Below are positions 53,865-62,381 of a stretch of DNA of 64,000 nucleotides, piece after piece. Each line of letters starts with the position of its first letter. Within the stretch, counting starts at the first letter, position 1. The DNA comes from an uncultured Coriobacteriia bacterium (lineage in GTDB: Bacteria; Actinomycetota; Coriobacteriia; Coriobacteriales; QAMH01), in the NCBI GenBank assembly GCA_959608885.1, contig CAUHSG010000001.1:62001-126000 (forward strand), in the 5' to 3' direction. Under the pieces are notes generated by a model that saw only the letters and a list, made by a program, of their open reading frames with translations, ran no database searches and had not been told where the DNA came from. A program made the position numbers and the translations under genes.

Positions 53865-55712
53865 TCACTCGGACTTCTCGTCCTCGTCGAAGACCTCTTG
53901 GCCCGTGCGGCCGGTGAGCTCCTTGGCCATGTCGCGCAGCTTGAACTTCTGAATCTTATTGGCCGGATTCATGGGAAACTCGTCGACGAAGAACACGAAC
54001 TTGGGCACCTTGAAGCGGGCGATGCGCGGGATCGCGTACTCGCGCACATCCTCCTGCGTCATGTCCTCGTAACCCTCACGCGTGCGGATGAAGGCGGTCA
54101 CGACCTCGCCGTACTTCTCGTCGGGACAGCCCACGACCTGTGCATCGAGAACGCCGGGCATCGTGAGCAGGAAGTTCTCGACCTCGAGCGGGTAGATGTT
54201 CTCGCCGCCGCGGATGATCATGTCCTTGATACGGCCCGTGACGCGGAAGTAGCCCTCCTCGTCAATCGTGCCCATGTCACCGGAATGCAGATAGCCGTCC
54301 TCGTCGATGGCCTCGGCCGTCTCGTCGGGCATCTTGTAGTAGCCCTTCATGACGTTGTAGCCGCGACAGCACAGCTCGCCATGTTCGCCCGGGCCGAGGG
54401 GCTCGCCCGTGTTGACGTCGGCGACCTTGACCGATACCGGCGGATGCTTGCGTCCGACGGTCGTGCACTTGTGCTCGACGTCATCATCGACGCTCGTCTG
54501 CGTGAACACGGGGCTCGTCTCGGTGAGCCCATAGCAAATCGTGATGTCGTGCATGTTCATCTTGTCGATGACCTCCTGCATGGTCGCAGGAGGACAGGGA
54601 GAACCGGCCATGATGCCGGTGCGCAGGGAGGACATGTCGTACTTGTCGAAGTCCGGATGGTTGAGCTCGGCGATGTACATGGTGGGGACGCCGTAGACGG
54701 CCGTGGCCTTCTCCTTGTCGATGGCCTGGAGAACCATCTCGGCATCGAAGTCCTCGATGCCCACGATGGTGCAACGATGCGTGAGGATGGCCATGATGCC
54801 GAGCACGCAGCCGAAGCAGTGGAAGTACGGCACGGGCAGGCACACACGATCGTTGGGCGTGAGCTTCATGCCCTCGCCGATGAAGAAGCCGTCGTTGAGG
54901 ATGTTGCGATGCGTGAGCATGACGCCCTTCGGGAAGCCCGTCGTACCGCTCGTGTACTGCATCATGCAGCAATCGTTGTTATCGAACGACCTTCTCACCT
55001 CGACAAGCTCGTTGGCATCGACGTACTCGCCGAGCAAGAGCAGCTCGGGCACGCTGTAAAAGCCGCGGTGCTTCTCCGGACCCATGTAGATGAGGTTCTT
55101 GAGGAAAGGATATTCCTCGGTGTTGAGATAGCCGCGCTGCTGCTCGAGAGACTCCGGCACGAGATCGCGGATGATCTCCTTGTAGTCGATGTCACGGTAC
55201 TGGTCGATGATGCACAGCGCCTTCATGTCACTTTGCTTGAGCACGTAATCGAGCTCGTTGGACTTGAAGACCGGGTTCATCGTGACCATGACGACGCCAA
55301 TCTTGGCGCAGGCGTACATGAAGGTGACCCAGTCGGGAATGTTGCGGGCCCACACGCCCAGATGGTCACCCGGACGCATGCCGATGTAGAGCATGCCGCG
55401 AGCAAGGCGGTCGGTCCTGTCATTGAACTCCGCGTACGTCCAGCGCAAATCGCGATCGGGATAGACCATGAACTCGTGATCGGGATCGATTTCGGTCTGG
55501 AAGCGCAGATAATCGCCGAGCGTCATCTCGGAGAGCAGTGGATAGTCCTGATCGCCGAATTGCGGGACGCTACCGTCCTCGCGGGCGGACGGGTGCATGA
55601 TCTCTTCCGCACGCTCGAGGCGAAAGTCAATCTCTTCCTGCGTCCATCCGTTTTGTGCAATGAGGTGATCCGTTGCCATGTAGGCGGGAGATTCCTCCAT
55701 TACCCTTGTCAT
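53865..55712 (-). CDS. AMP-forming acyl-CoA synthetase (long-chain fatty acid/acid-CoA ligase type)
   Basis: A 615-residue ANL-superfamily enzyme activating an acid to acyl-CoA via acyl-AMP. YTSGTTGFPKGVMLTHRN (P-loop), YGLTETSPV (A5), GYLHSGDMGTIDEEGYFRVTGRIKDMIIRGGENIYPLEVE (hinge) and the C-terminal catalytic Lys in NPANKIQKFKL are all present. An N-terminal addition of about 45 residues before the family core is unusual. The ATG at 55712 is used; TTG/GTG up to 55724 lie closer to AGGGGG. It follows an XRE-cupin regulator by 18 bases, mirroring the pair at 59840-62217. The substrate is unknown. Confidence 0.92.
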   Translation of the reverse strand: MTRVMEESPAYMATDHLIAQNGWTQEEIDFRLERAEEIMHPSAREDGSVPQFGDQDYPLLSEMTLGDYLRFQTEIDPDHEFMVYPDRDLRWTYAEFNDRTDRLARGMLYIGMRPGDHLGVWARNIPDWVTFMYACAKIGVVMVTMNPVFKSNELDYVLKQSDMKALCIIDQYRDIDYKEIIRDLVPESLEQQRGYLNTEEYPFLKNLIYMGPEKHRGFYSVPELLLLGEYVDANELVEVRRSFDNNDCCMMQYTSGTTGFPKGVMLTHRNILNDGFFIGEGMKLTPNDRVCLPVPYFHCFGCVLGIMAILTHRCTIVGIEDFDAEMVLQAIDKEKATAVYGVPTMYIAELNHPDFDKYDMSSLRTGIMAGSPCPPATMQEVIDKMNMHDITICYGLTETSPVFTQTSVDDDVEHKCTTVGRKHPPVSVKVADVNTGEPLGPGEHGELCCRGYNVMKGYYKMPDETAEAIDEDGYLHSGDMGTIDEEGYFRVTGRIKDMIIRGGENIYPLEVENFLLTMPGVLDAQVVGCPDEKYGEVVTAFIRTREGYEDMTQEDVREYAIPRIARFKVPKFVFFVDEFPMNPANKIQKFKLRDMAKELTGRTGQEVFDEDEKSE

Positions 55713-55730
55713 CGTATACACCAACCCCCT

Positions 55731-56318
55731 CTAGACCGGCGTGTACACGACAGCGAGGAACTTGGCCTTCTGGCCATCATGAGCACGGACCTCGTGTGGC
55801 ACGATGGAATCGTAATAGATGGACTCGCCGGGATGGAGCACGAAGAGCTCCTTGCCGTACTCGATCTCGATCTCGCCCTCCATGCCGTAGAGCCACTCCT
55901 CGCCTTCGTGGCCAACGAGTTTATGGCTCGTCTCGCCAGATGGATCGACGGTGATGATGAAGGGGTCGATATGGCGCGAGGGCTTGCCCGCAGCGAGACT
56001 GAAGTAGGACAGATCACCCGCATCGTTATTCGTCTCGAGACTCTTGAGACGCGTGACTTCCTCCATCTGCTCTTGCGAGATGTACAGGGGGCCGAGCGCC
56101 TCATCATCATCCATGAGGGTGCCGAGGCGCACGCCAAGGGCGCGCGTAATCTTGATAAGGGGCGCAAGCGAAGGCGGGAGCTCACCGTTCTCAAGACCTT
56201 GGATGGTCTCGAGCTCGCACTGGCAGCGGTCTGCCAAGTCCTGCTGCGAAAGATGATGCGCCTCGCGCAGCGTCGTGATTTTCGCTCCCAACTTGTTCTC
56301 GATTGCCTCTTCGCTCAT
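55731..56318 (-). CDS. XRE-family regulator with C-terminal cupin domain (1)
   Basis: A 195-residue regulator. Helix-turn-helix at about 13-65 (ITTLREAHHLSQQDLADRCQCELETIQGLENG) and a cupin domain (about 120-195, SHKLVGHEGEEWLYGMEGEIEIEY, LHPGESIYYDS, PHEVRAH) that probably senses a small acid or CoA derivative. GGAGAAAGGT before the ATG at 56318 sets the start and excludes a longer frame. It is directly upstream of an acyl-CoA synthetase gene, the likely target. A second regulator of the same layout is at 61633, with modest similarity. Confidence 0.92.
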   Translation of the reverse strand: MSEEAIENKLGAKITTLREAHHLSQQDLADRCQCELETIQGLENGELPPSLAPLIKITRALGVRLGTLMDDDEALGPLYISQEQMEEVTRLKSLETNNDAGDLSYFSLAAGKPSRHIDPFIITVDPSGETSHKLVGHEGEEWLYGMEGEIEIEYGKELFVLHPGESIYYDSIVPHEVRAHDGQKAKFLAVVYTPV

Positions 56319-56396
56319 ACCTTTCTCCTTATCCTTGCCATTCTTCACTCGCCATCCGAGCGAGTAAATCCCATACAGTACCACGTATATCCAAGA

Positions 56397-56421
56397 ACGG
56401 CTCCCCACGTCGAGGAGCCGT
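56397..56421 (-). terminator. Terminator of the 2-oxoacid oxidoreductase operon
   Basis: ACGGCTCC (56397-56404) pairs with GGAGCCGT (56414-56421), 8 bp, after the gamma-subunit stop; the minus strand continues TCTTGG. The pairing is good but the T-run is weak. Confidence 0.55.
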
Positions 56422-56445
56422 CCACGATAGACCATGTCGGGCTCA

Positions 56446-56982
56446 TCACATAGCTATGCCAAGCTCAAGCGCAGCTAGGTTCTTCTCAACCATCGCGACC
56501 TTACGTGCGGGAACGGCCTTGCGAATGGCAGCATCGAGCGTCTCGCGCTGGCAGAACTGCGTCTCGGCCCAGAGCTTGCCCACGCACACGATGTTCGCGA
56601 GACCCTTGAGGCCCTCTTCCTCAGCAGCCGAAGTCGCGGGAATCATGAACGAGGTGATGTCGTCACGCACAGGGCCGTTATTGGTGAGCGCGCTGTCGAT
56701 GACGATGATGCCACCGGGTACGATATCGCCTTCGAACTTGTCGACGGAAGGCTGATTCATGGCGATGACCGCCGTGGGGCTGGTGATGAGCGGCGATCCG
56801 ATGGGCTCGTCGGACAACGTGACCGAGCAGTTGGCGGTACCACCGCGCATCTCGGGACCATAGGACGGCAGCCACGAGACCTGGCGATCCTCGATGAGGC
56901 CCGTGTACGCGATGACCTTGCCACCGAAGAGCAGGCCCTGGCCACCGAAGCCGGAGAGGATGAAGCGCATTTCCTGACTCAT
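56446..56982 (-). CDS. 2-oxoacid:ferredoxin oxidoreductase, gamma subunit
   Basis: A 178-residue gamma subunit of the PFOR/KOR superfamily: RFILSGFGGQGLLFGGKVIAY at the N-terminus, SYGPEMRGGTANCSV and PTAVIAMNQPS follow the family. It contributes to the CoA-binding part of the enzyme. The ATG (56980-56982) overlaps the beta-subunit stop by one base (TAATG). Last gene of the operon before the terminator. Confidence 0.95.
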   Translation of the reverse strand: MSQEMRFILSGFGGQGLLFGGKVIAYTGLIEDRQVSWLPSYGPEMRGGTANCSVTLSDEPIGSPLITSPTAVIAMNQPSVDKFEGDIVPGGIIVIDSALTNNGPVRDDITSFMIPATSAAEEEGLKGLANIVCVGKLWAETQFCQRETLDAAIRKAVPARKVAMVEKNLAALELGIAM

Positions 56983-57815
56983 TATCGCGCACCTCCCTCG
57001 GCAACGATCTTGCTGTCCTTGGCACGATCGATGGCCGCGGCGGCAACGCTCTCGTAGCCCTCGGCCAGCACATCGCGATATACGCCGAGCGGATAGTACG
57101 GCAGCATGTTCTCGCGCATCCACTCGAAGGAGTCCTGCGGCGTCATGCCCCAGTTGGTCGGACAAGTCGAGACGACCTCGATGAGCGAATAGCCCACGCC
57201 ATCCACCTGATACTGGAACGCCTTCTTGATGGCCTTCTTCGCCTTGCGCACGTGTGCGGGCGTATCGACGGTGACGCGTTCGAGATACGCGGGGCCATCG
57301 AGCGTGGCAAGCAGCTCGCAAATGCGCACGGGATAGCCGGCGCTCGAGGTGTCACGGCCGTAGGGCGAAGTCTGCGTAACCTGATGCGGCAGACTCGTCG
57401 GAGCCATCTGGCCACCTGTCATGCCGTAGATCGCGTTGTTGATGAAGATGATGGTGATGTTCTCGCCACGCGTGGCGGCATGCACGGTCTCGGCCGTGCC
57501 GATGGAAGCGAGGTCACCGTCACCCTGGTAGGCAAAAACGACGTTATCCGGCAGCACGCGCTTGATGCCGGTCGCGACCGCGGGAGCGCGACCATGTGCG
57601 GCCTCGACCATGTCGCAGCCGAAGAAGTTGTAGCCCAAAACGGAACAGCCGACAGGCGTGACACCCACCGTCTTGCCCTCGATATCAAGCTCGTCGATGG
57701 TCTCGGCGACGAGACGATGCACGATGCCGTGCGTGCAGCCCGGACAGAAGTTGGTCACGACGGGCAACAGCGCATCGGGACGCGTAAAGACGATCTTCTC
57801 CTCGTTATCCGCCAT
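56982..57815 (-). CDS. 2-oxoacid:ferredoxin oxidoreductase, beta subunit (TPP-binding)
   Basis: A 277-residue beta subunit that holds thiamine diphosphate. The TPP motif is GDGDLASIGTAETVHAATR followed by INNAIYGMTGGQMAPTS, and CPGCTHG near the N-terminus carries conserved Cys. The ATG at 57815 lies one base after the alpha-subunit stop. With alpha, gamma and the ferredoxin subunit it oxidatively decarboxylates a 2-oxoacid to acyl-CoA and reduces ferredoxin. Confidence 0.95.
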   Translation of the reverse strand: MADNEEKIVFTRPDALLPVVTNFCPGCTHGIVHRLVAETIDELDIEGKTVGVTPVGCSVLGYNFFGCDMVEAAHGRAPAVATGIKRVLPDNVVFAYQGDGDLASIGTAETVHAATRGENITIIFINNAIYGMTGGQMAPTSLPHQVTQTSPYGRDTSSAGYPVRICELLATLDGPAYLERVTVDTPAHVRKAKKAIKKAFQYQVDGVGYSLIEVVSTCPTNWGMTPQDSFEWMRENMLPYYPLGVYRDVLAEGYESVAAAAIDRAKDSKIVAEGGAR

Positions 57816-57816
57816 G

Positions 57817-58881
57817 TTACTCACCCACTTTCTGATCAAGCGCGACGATGGCATCGAGCACTTCGGCAGGCGTCGGGATGACACCACCTGCACGACCGTA
57901 GAACTCGACCGGTGCGCGACCGGCAACGACAAGACGCACGTCGTCGACCATCTGACCCATGTTCATCTCGACCGAGAGATAGCCCTTGGCATGGTCGGTG
58001 GTCTTCTCGAGCGCATCGACCGGGAACGGCCAAAGCGTAATGGGACGGAACAGGCCGACCTTGATGCCCTGCTCACGAGCGGCGTTCACGGCGTTACGCG
58101 CAATACGCGCAGCAGCACCGAATGCCACGACGACGATCTCGGCGTCATCGCAGAGATACTCTTCGGAGAGCTGCTCGGTCTCCTTGATCTTGTCGTAACG
58201 CTCGTAACGGTCGCGATTGGTCTGGTCGAGCAAATCGGCATCGAGGTAGAGGGAGTTCGCGATGTTGTGCTCGCGCTCGCCCTTGGTACCCGTGCACGCC
58301 CACGGCTTATCGGGAATGCTCTCTTTTGGCTCGGGCAGCTCGACTGGCTCCATCATCTGGCCCAGCAGGCCATCGAGCAAGATCATGACCGGCGTGCGAT
58401 ACTCGTCCGCGACGTCGAATGCCTTGGCGACGTAGTCGGCCATCTCCTGCACCGTCGAGGGCGCATAGACGACCATCTGGAAATCACCGTGACCCAAAGC
58501 GCGCGTTGCCTGCCAGTAATCTGACTGGGAAGGCTGGATGGAACCCAAACCCGGACCACCACGCATGACGTTGATGATGACGGCGGGCAAATCGGCACCG
58601 GCGATGTAGGAAACGCCCTCGCTCTTGAGCGAAATGCCCGGAGACGAGGAGGAGGTCATGACACGTGCACCGGCGGCCGCCGCACCATACACCATGTTGA
58701 TGGCCGCAACCTCGCTCTCGGCTTGCAGGAAGGTTCCGCCGATCTTGGGCATATGCTTGGACATGTAGGCAGACAGTTCGGTCTGCGGCGTGATGGGGTA
58801 TCCGAAGAAGTACTTGCAACCGGCGCGCATCGCGCTTTCTGCCAGCACCTCGTTTCCCTTCATGAGCACTTTCTCTGACAT
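57817..58881 (-). CDS. vorB: 2-oxoacid:ferredoxin oxidoreductase, alpha subunit (VorB-like)
   Basis: A 354-residue alpha subunit. GNEVLAESAMRAGCKYFFGYPITPQTE and the PGISLKSEGVSYIAGADLP region are typical of alpha subunits annotated as 3-methyl-2-oxobutanoate (2-oxoisovalerate) dehydrogenase VorB in gut anaerobes. That would mean branched-chain 2-oxoacids as substrates, but 2-oxoglutarate- or pyruvate-type use cannot be excluded by eye. GGAGG is 8 bases before the ATG. It lies 5 bases after the ferredoxin subunit gene. Confidence 0.92.
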   Translation of the reverse strand: MSEKVLMKGNEVLAESAMRAGCKYFFGYPITPQTELSAYMSKHMPKIGGTFLQAESEVAAINMVYGAAAAGARVMTSSSSPGISLKSEGVSYIAGADLPAVIINVMRGGPGLGSIQPSQSDYWQATRALGHGDFQMVVYAPSTVQEMADYVAKAFDVADEYRTPVMILLDGLLGQMMEPVELPEPKESIPDKPWACTGTKGEREHNIANSLYLDADLLDQTNRDRYERYDKIKETEQLSEEYLCDDAEIVVVAFGAAARIARNAVNAAREQGIKVGLFRPITLWPFPVDALEKTTDHAKGYLSVEMNMGQMVDDVRLVVAGRAPVEFYGRAGGVIPTPAEVLDAIVALDQKVGE

Positions 58882-58886
58882 CGTGC

Positions 58887-59093
58887 CTACCTCCATACCG
58901 TAATCGCAACGTCGGGGCACATGAGTGCGCAAGAACAGCATCCCGTACAGGCATCCATGTCGATGCAATGTGCCGGGTGATAGCCCTTGTCCGTTATCTT
59001 GTCCTGGTCGAGCTCGACAATATGCAGCGGGCATGCATCGACGCAGAGGCCACAGCCCTTGCAAAATGCATCGTCAACGATCATTTTTGCCAT
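58887..59093 (-). CDS. 4Fe-4S ferredoxin subunit of the 2-oxoacid oxidoreductase
   Basis: A 68-residue protein with two 4Fe-4S cluster sets: Cys11, 14, 17, 21 and Cys49, 52, 55, 59. It carries electrons from the TPP site to ferredoxin, as the delta subunit of four-subunit enzymes. It is the first gene of the delta-alpha-beta-gamma series. Confidence 0.95.
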   Translation of the reverse strand: MAKMIVDDAFCKGCGLCVDACPLHIVELDQDKITDKGYHPAHCIDMDACTGCCSCALMCPDVAITVWR

Positions 59094-59117
59094 GTGTAAG
59101 CTCCTTTCTCGACTCGA

Positions 59118-59840
59118 TCATTCCCAGGGGTTCTTGACATATAAACGTACAGGATAGACCAACGGGGCGTATTTCGTATCTGTAAAAATCTTCCCTGCAT
59201 CCCCAACGAGCCCTTCGGGGACGGTCTTTGCCACGAGGGACAAGCCGGATAGTCTGGAAACCGCCTCGGCATATCCGTCGTCGTCACGCAAGGCAACCTC
59301 GTCGGTCTCGTTCTTGAGGTGGGCGTTATCGACCAGACCCGTCGCGTGCAGATGCGTCACCGCCTCAATCTCGCGCAGGTTCTGAACGGCCTCTGCAGGA
59401 TCTGCCATGAGATTCCGATGACGATTGAGAACATATAGCATCGCATGCGAATGTGCTTGCACCACCTGCGAGAAACGGCCAAGTGCCGTGGCCCCCACGT
59501 CGTCTCCGCCCAAGTCCACTATGACGAGATGCTCGTCGGTCGCGTCTTCGAGCGCTGGCATGATGGCGCCCGTGAGACTCGGTACGTCAAGGCTCGTCCC
59601 GGCCTCCGAGAACACCGGTGCGACAAGATGCACACCGGCTTGTTCGAGCAGATTGCGCTGCTCACTTGCCCGAAAGTACGGATTTACAATGTCGAGATCG
59701 ACGAGCGTCACCGCACGCCCCTCGCGCACGAGGTCGAGGACGAGGTTGATGGAGAGATTGGTCTTGCCCGCTCCATAATGACCAGCGATGATCGTGATGG
59801 GAGCGAGAGCCGCCTCGAACGTGCTTGGCAGACAACCCAT
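59118..59840 (-). CDS. P-loop NTPase (CobQ/MinD/ParA-like), function unknown
   Basis: A 240-residue nucleotide-binding protein. The Walker A is GHYGAGKTN (20-28); LVDLDIVNPYFRASEQ (switch 1-like) and VIVDLGGDDVGA (Walker B) follow. The fold resembles MinD/ParA/cobyrinic-type ATPases, but no deviant Walker A Lys is present. Sitting between an acyl-CoA synthetase and the ferredoxin oxidoreductase genes, and overlapping the first by one base, it is probably linked to them, for example as a maturation factor or regulator. The role is unknown. Confidence 0.85.
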   Translation of the reverse strand: MGCLPSTFEAALAPITIIAGHYGAGKTNLSINLVLDLVREGRAVTLVDLDIVNPYFRASEQRNLLEQAGVHLVAPVFSEAGTSLDVPSLTGAIMPALEDATDEHLVIVDLGGDDVGATALGRFSQVVQAHSHAMLYVLNRHRNLMADPAEAVQNLREIEAVTHLHATGLVDNAHLKNETDEVALRDDDGYAEAVSRLSGLSLVAKTVPEGLVGDAGKIFTDTKYAPLVYPVRLYVKNPWE

Positions 59841-61615
59841 CAGACCAAACCGTCCTTGTTCTCGTTGTCGTCGTTGTCGCGAATCGCGGCACGGCGGATC
59901 TTGCCGTTAACCGTCTTGGGAAGCTCGTCGACATAGGCAACGATACGCGGGAACTTGTACGGAGCAGTGCGGCGCTTGACCCAACGCTGCAGCTCTGTGG
60001 TGAGCGCGTCGGAAGGCGCGTAGCCGTCGGCAAGCACGATGGTCGCCTTGACGGCCTTGCCGCGTACGGGGTCGGGCACGCCCGTGACGGCGCACTCGCG
60101 CACCGCATCGTGCTCGAGCAGCACGCTCTCGATCTCGAAGGGCCCAATGCGATAACCGCTCGACTTGATGACATCATCATTGCGGCCCACGTACCAGAAG
60201 AAGCCGTCCTCATCACTCCAGCACATGTCGCCCGTGTGATACCAGCCATCGTAGATGGCGTCGTCGGTCTTCTCCGGGTTGCGGTAGTACTCCATCATGA
60301 TGCCCTCGGGACGTGGATCCATCTTGATGCAGATCTCACCCGTCTCGCCCACGTCACAGCGGCTCCCGTCATCGCGCTTTATCTCGAGCACGTAGAGCGG
60401 GTTGGGCTTGCCCATCGAGCCGGGACGCGGAACCGAATGAGTGAGGTTCGCGCAGGTAAGCGGTGTCTCGGTCTGGCCGAAGCCCTCGAAGATCGTGAGG
60501 CCGGTATTGGTCTTCCAGAAATCGAAGAGGTCGGGATTGAGCGCCTCTCCAGCCGTGGTGGAGTACTCGAGCGAGGAGAGGTCGAAACTCTCGAAATCCT
60601 CCTGCATCATCAGGCGATACATCGTGGGTGGACAGCACAGCGTGGTGATCTGGTACTTGTCGATGAGATCGAGAATCTCGGCCGGATGGAAACGGTCGAA
60701 GTCATACGTGAAGACGCATGCCTCCATGATCCACTGGCCATAGTACTTACCCCATACGGCCTTGCCCCAACCGGTGTCGGCGATCGTGAAGTGAATGCCA
60801 TCGGGCCGCACGTTATGCCAATGCTTGGCGGTCGGGATATGGCCGAGCGCGTAGGTCGAATTGTGCAGAACCATCTTTGGATTGCCCGACGTGCCGCTCG
60901 AGAAGTACATGAGCATGGGATCGTAGACGTTGGTCTGCACGCGTTCGAACTCGTGAGACGCAGCGCGCACGCCGGTGTTGAAGTCAATCCAACCGTCTCG
61001 GTCGATAGGCGCGGCGCAGATGCCCTCGGGTCCGCTCAACACGCTACCGACAAGCGCACCTTTCTCGACGTCAAGCTCGCCGTTCTCGGCGAACCCCGTC
61101 GTTCCCCCGCCGGCGCCGTTCACGAGGATGAGCGACTCGACGCTCGGGCACTTGTCACGCACGTTGTCGATGATGTCGGCGATGTCGCCCACCGAGGTCG
61201 CGATAATCGCCTTTGCCTCGGAATTGTTGAGACGATACTCGAGGTCATGCTCCTTGAGCATGAAGGTCGCGGGCACCATGATGGCGCCAAGCTTGGCAAG
61301 CGCCGTCGCGATGAACCAGAACTGGTAGTGGCGGCGCACGATGACCATGACCATGTCGCCCTTGCCGATGCCGAGCGATTTGAGGAAGTTTGCCGTCTTG
61401 TCCGACCAGGTCTTCATGTCCGCGAAGGTGAAGACATGCTCCTCGCCCTCGGGATTGCACCAGACCATCGCACGGCGCGTGGGGTCATTCACGGCTATGT
61501 CATCGACGATGTCATAGCCGAAGTTGAAGGTATCGGGATAGTGAAGCGAGAACGACTGAAGCGTCTTGTCCTTAGCGTAGGTCTCCTCTACGTAGCGCAG
61601 GTTTATGTTTCTCAT
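59840..61615 (-). CDS. AMP-forming acyl-CoA synthetase (medium-chain/acetyl-CoA synthetase type)
   Basis: A 591-residue ANL enzyme close to the medium-chain acyl-CoA synthetase (MACS) group. YFSSGTSGNPKMVLH is the P-loop; EGFGQTETPL is motif A5; WYHTGDMCWSDEDGFFWYVGRNDDVIKSSGYRIGPFEIESV spans the hinge; TVNGKIRRAAIR holds the catalytic Lys. It converts short or medium, possibly aromatic or branched acids to CoA esters. It precedes the P-loop gene and follows an XRE-cupin regulator by 18 bases. Confidence 0.93.
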   Translation of the reverse strand: MRNINLRYVEETYAKDKTLQSFSLHYPDTFNFGYDIVDDIAVNDPTRRAMVWCNPEGEEHVFTFADMKTWSDKTANFLKSLGIGKGDMVMVIVRRHYQFWFIATALAKLGAIMVPATFMLKEHDLEYRLNNSEAKAIIATSVGDIADIIDNVRDKCPSVESLILVNGAGGGTTGFAENGELDVEKGALVGSVLSGPEGICAAPIDRDGWIDFNTGVRAASHEFERVQTNVYDPMLMYFSSGTSGNPKMVLHNSTYALGHIPTAKHWHNVRPDGIHFTIADTGWGKAVWGKYYGQWIMEACVFTYDFDRFHPAEILDLIDKYQITTLCCPPTMYRLMMQEDFESFDLSSLEYSTTAGEALNPDLFDFWKTNTGLTIFEGFGQTETPLTCANLTHSVPRPGSMGKPNPLYVLEIKRDDGSRCDVGETGEICIKMDPRPEGIMMEYYRNPEKTDDAIYDGWYHTGDMCWSDEDGFFWYVGRNDDVIKSSGYRIGPFEIESVLLEHDAVRECAVTGVPDPVRGKAVKATIVLADGYAPSDALTTELQRWVKRRTAPYKFPRIVAYVDELPKTVNGKIRRAAIRDNDDNENKDGLV

Positions 61616-61632
61616 GGTTCCTTCTCATAATG

Positions 61633-62217
61633 CTAGATTACTTGTTTGTCGGATGGCTCTATAACAACAGCCAAGAGTACGACCGGCTCGCCATCGAGGG
61701 CGAGAAGTCCATGACCCCGCGCCGAGTCGTACATGAGTACGTCACCTGGGCCGCAATCTTCGGTATGACCCTCATACGAAAACCGAAGGTGGCCCGAGAT
61801 AATGTAATCTAGCTCCTGCCCCTTGTGATAGGAAAGGTGAATGGGCTTGTCCTGGTCTTCCTCGACGTAGGGAATCGTGACGAGGAAGGGTTCGGCAAGC
61901 TTGTTGCCGAGGTGCGGCGCCTTGTGCAGGTACTCGAACCCGGCATGACGTTTGATCGAGAGACCCTCACCGGCACGTACGAGCGAATAGCCACGCAGAT
62001 GCGGGGACTCGCCGGTGAGAAGCTCGATGACGTCAACGCCAAAGATATTCGCGCACTTATATAAGAAGGTGAAGGAAAGATCCTCCTCGCCAGACTCCTG
62101 CGCCGCGTACTCGGCGACCGTGCGCCCCGTAGCCTCGGCCATCTCCTGGAGCGAGAGGTCGAGATCCTCGCGCATCGAGCGAATCCGGTTGCTTATCTCC
62201 TTGATGTTCGGATTCAT
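61633..62217 (-). CDS. XRE-family regulator with C-terminal cupin domain (2)
   Basis: A 194-residue regulator with helix-turn-helix at about 7-62 (ISNRIRSMREDLDLSLQEMAEATGRTVAEYAAQESG) and a cupin domain (about 110-190) with HLSYHKGQELDYIISGHLRFSYEGH and GPGDVLMYDSARGHG. GAAGGGAAGGG precedes the ATG. It heads the transcript regulator, acyl-CoA synthetase, P-loop, oxidoreductase genes, and so probably controls the whole set. The ligand is likely an organic acid or CoA ester by analogy to other regulators of this build. Confidence 0.92.
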   Translation of the reverse strand: MNPNIKEISNRIRSMREDLDLSLQEMAEATGRTVAEYAAQESGEEDLSFTFLYKCANIFGVDVIELLTGESPHLRGYSLVRAGEGLSIKRHAGFEYLHKAPHLGNKLAEPFLVTIPYVEEDQDKPIHLSYHKGQELDYIISGHLRFSYEGHTEDCGPGDVLMYDSARGHGLLALDGEPVVLLAVVIEPSDKQVI

Positions 62218-62252
62218 GGCGTGTCCCTTCCCTTCTGAATGTAATGGGCATA

Positions 62253-62281
62253 TTTATACACCAACACTTTAGGCATGCGAA
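62253..62281 (-). promoter_or_regulatory. Candidate promoter for the regulator/acyl-CoA synthetase/oxidoreductase operon
   Basis: On the minus strand TTCGCA (62281-62276) and TATAAA (62258-62253) are separated by 17 bases, about 36 bases before the regulator ATG. Confidence 0.5.
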
Positions 62282-62321
62282 GAAAAAACGCCATGTTGCA
62301 TTATTTTTTTGAGTAGTGCGA

Positions 62322-62339
62322 AAACGGCATTCTCCGTTT
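62322..62339 (-). terminator. Weak stem-loop after the GGDEF-EAL gene
   Basis: AAACGG (62322-62327) pairs with CCGTTT (62334-62339); no continuous T-run follows. It could end the leftward transcript of the REC-GGDEF-EAL gene. Confidence 0.3.
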
Positions 62340-62381
62340 CCGCAAAGAAGTGTCAGGACGAAACGAGCCAAGCGGTTAAGC

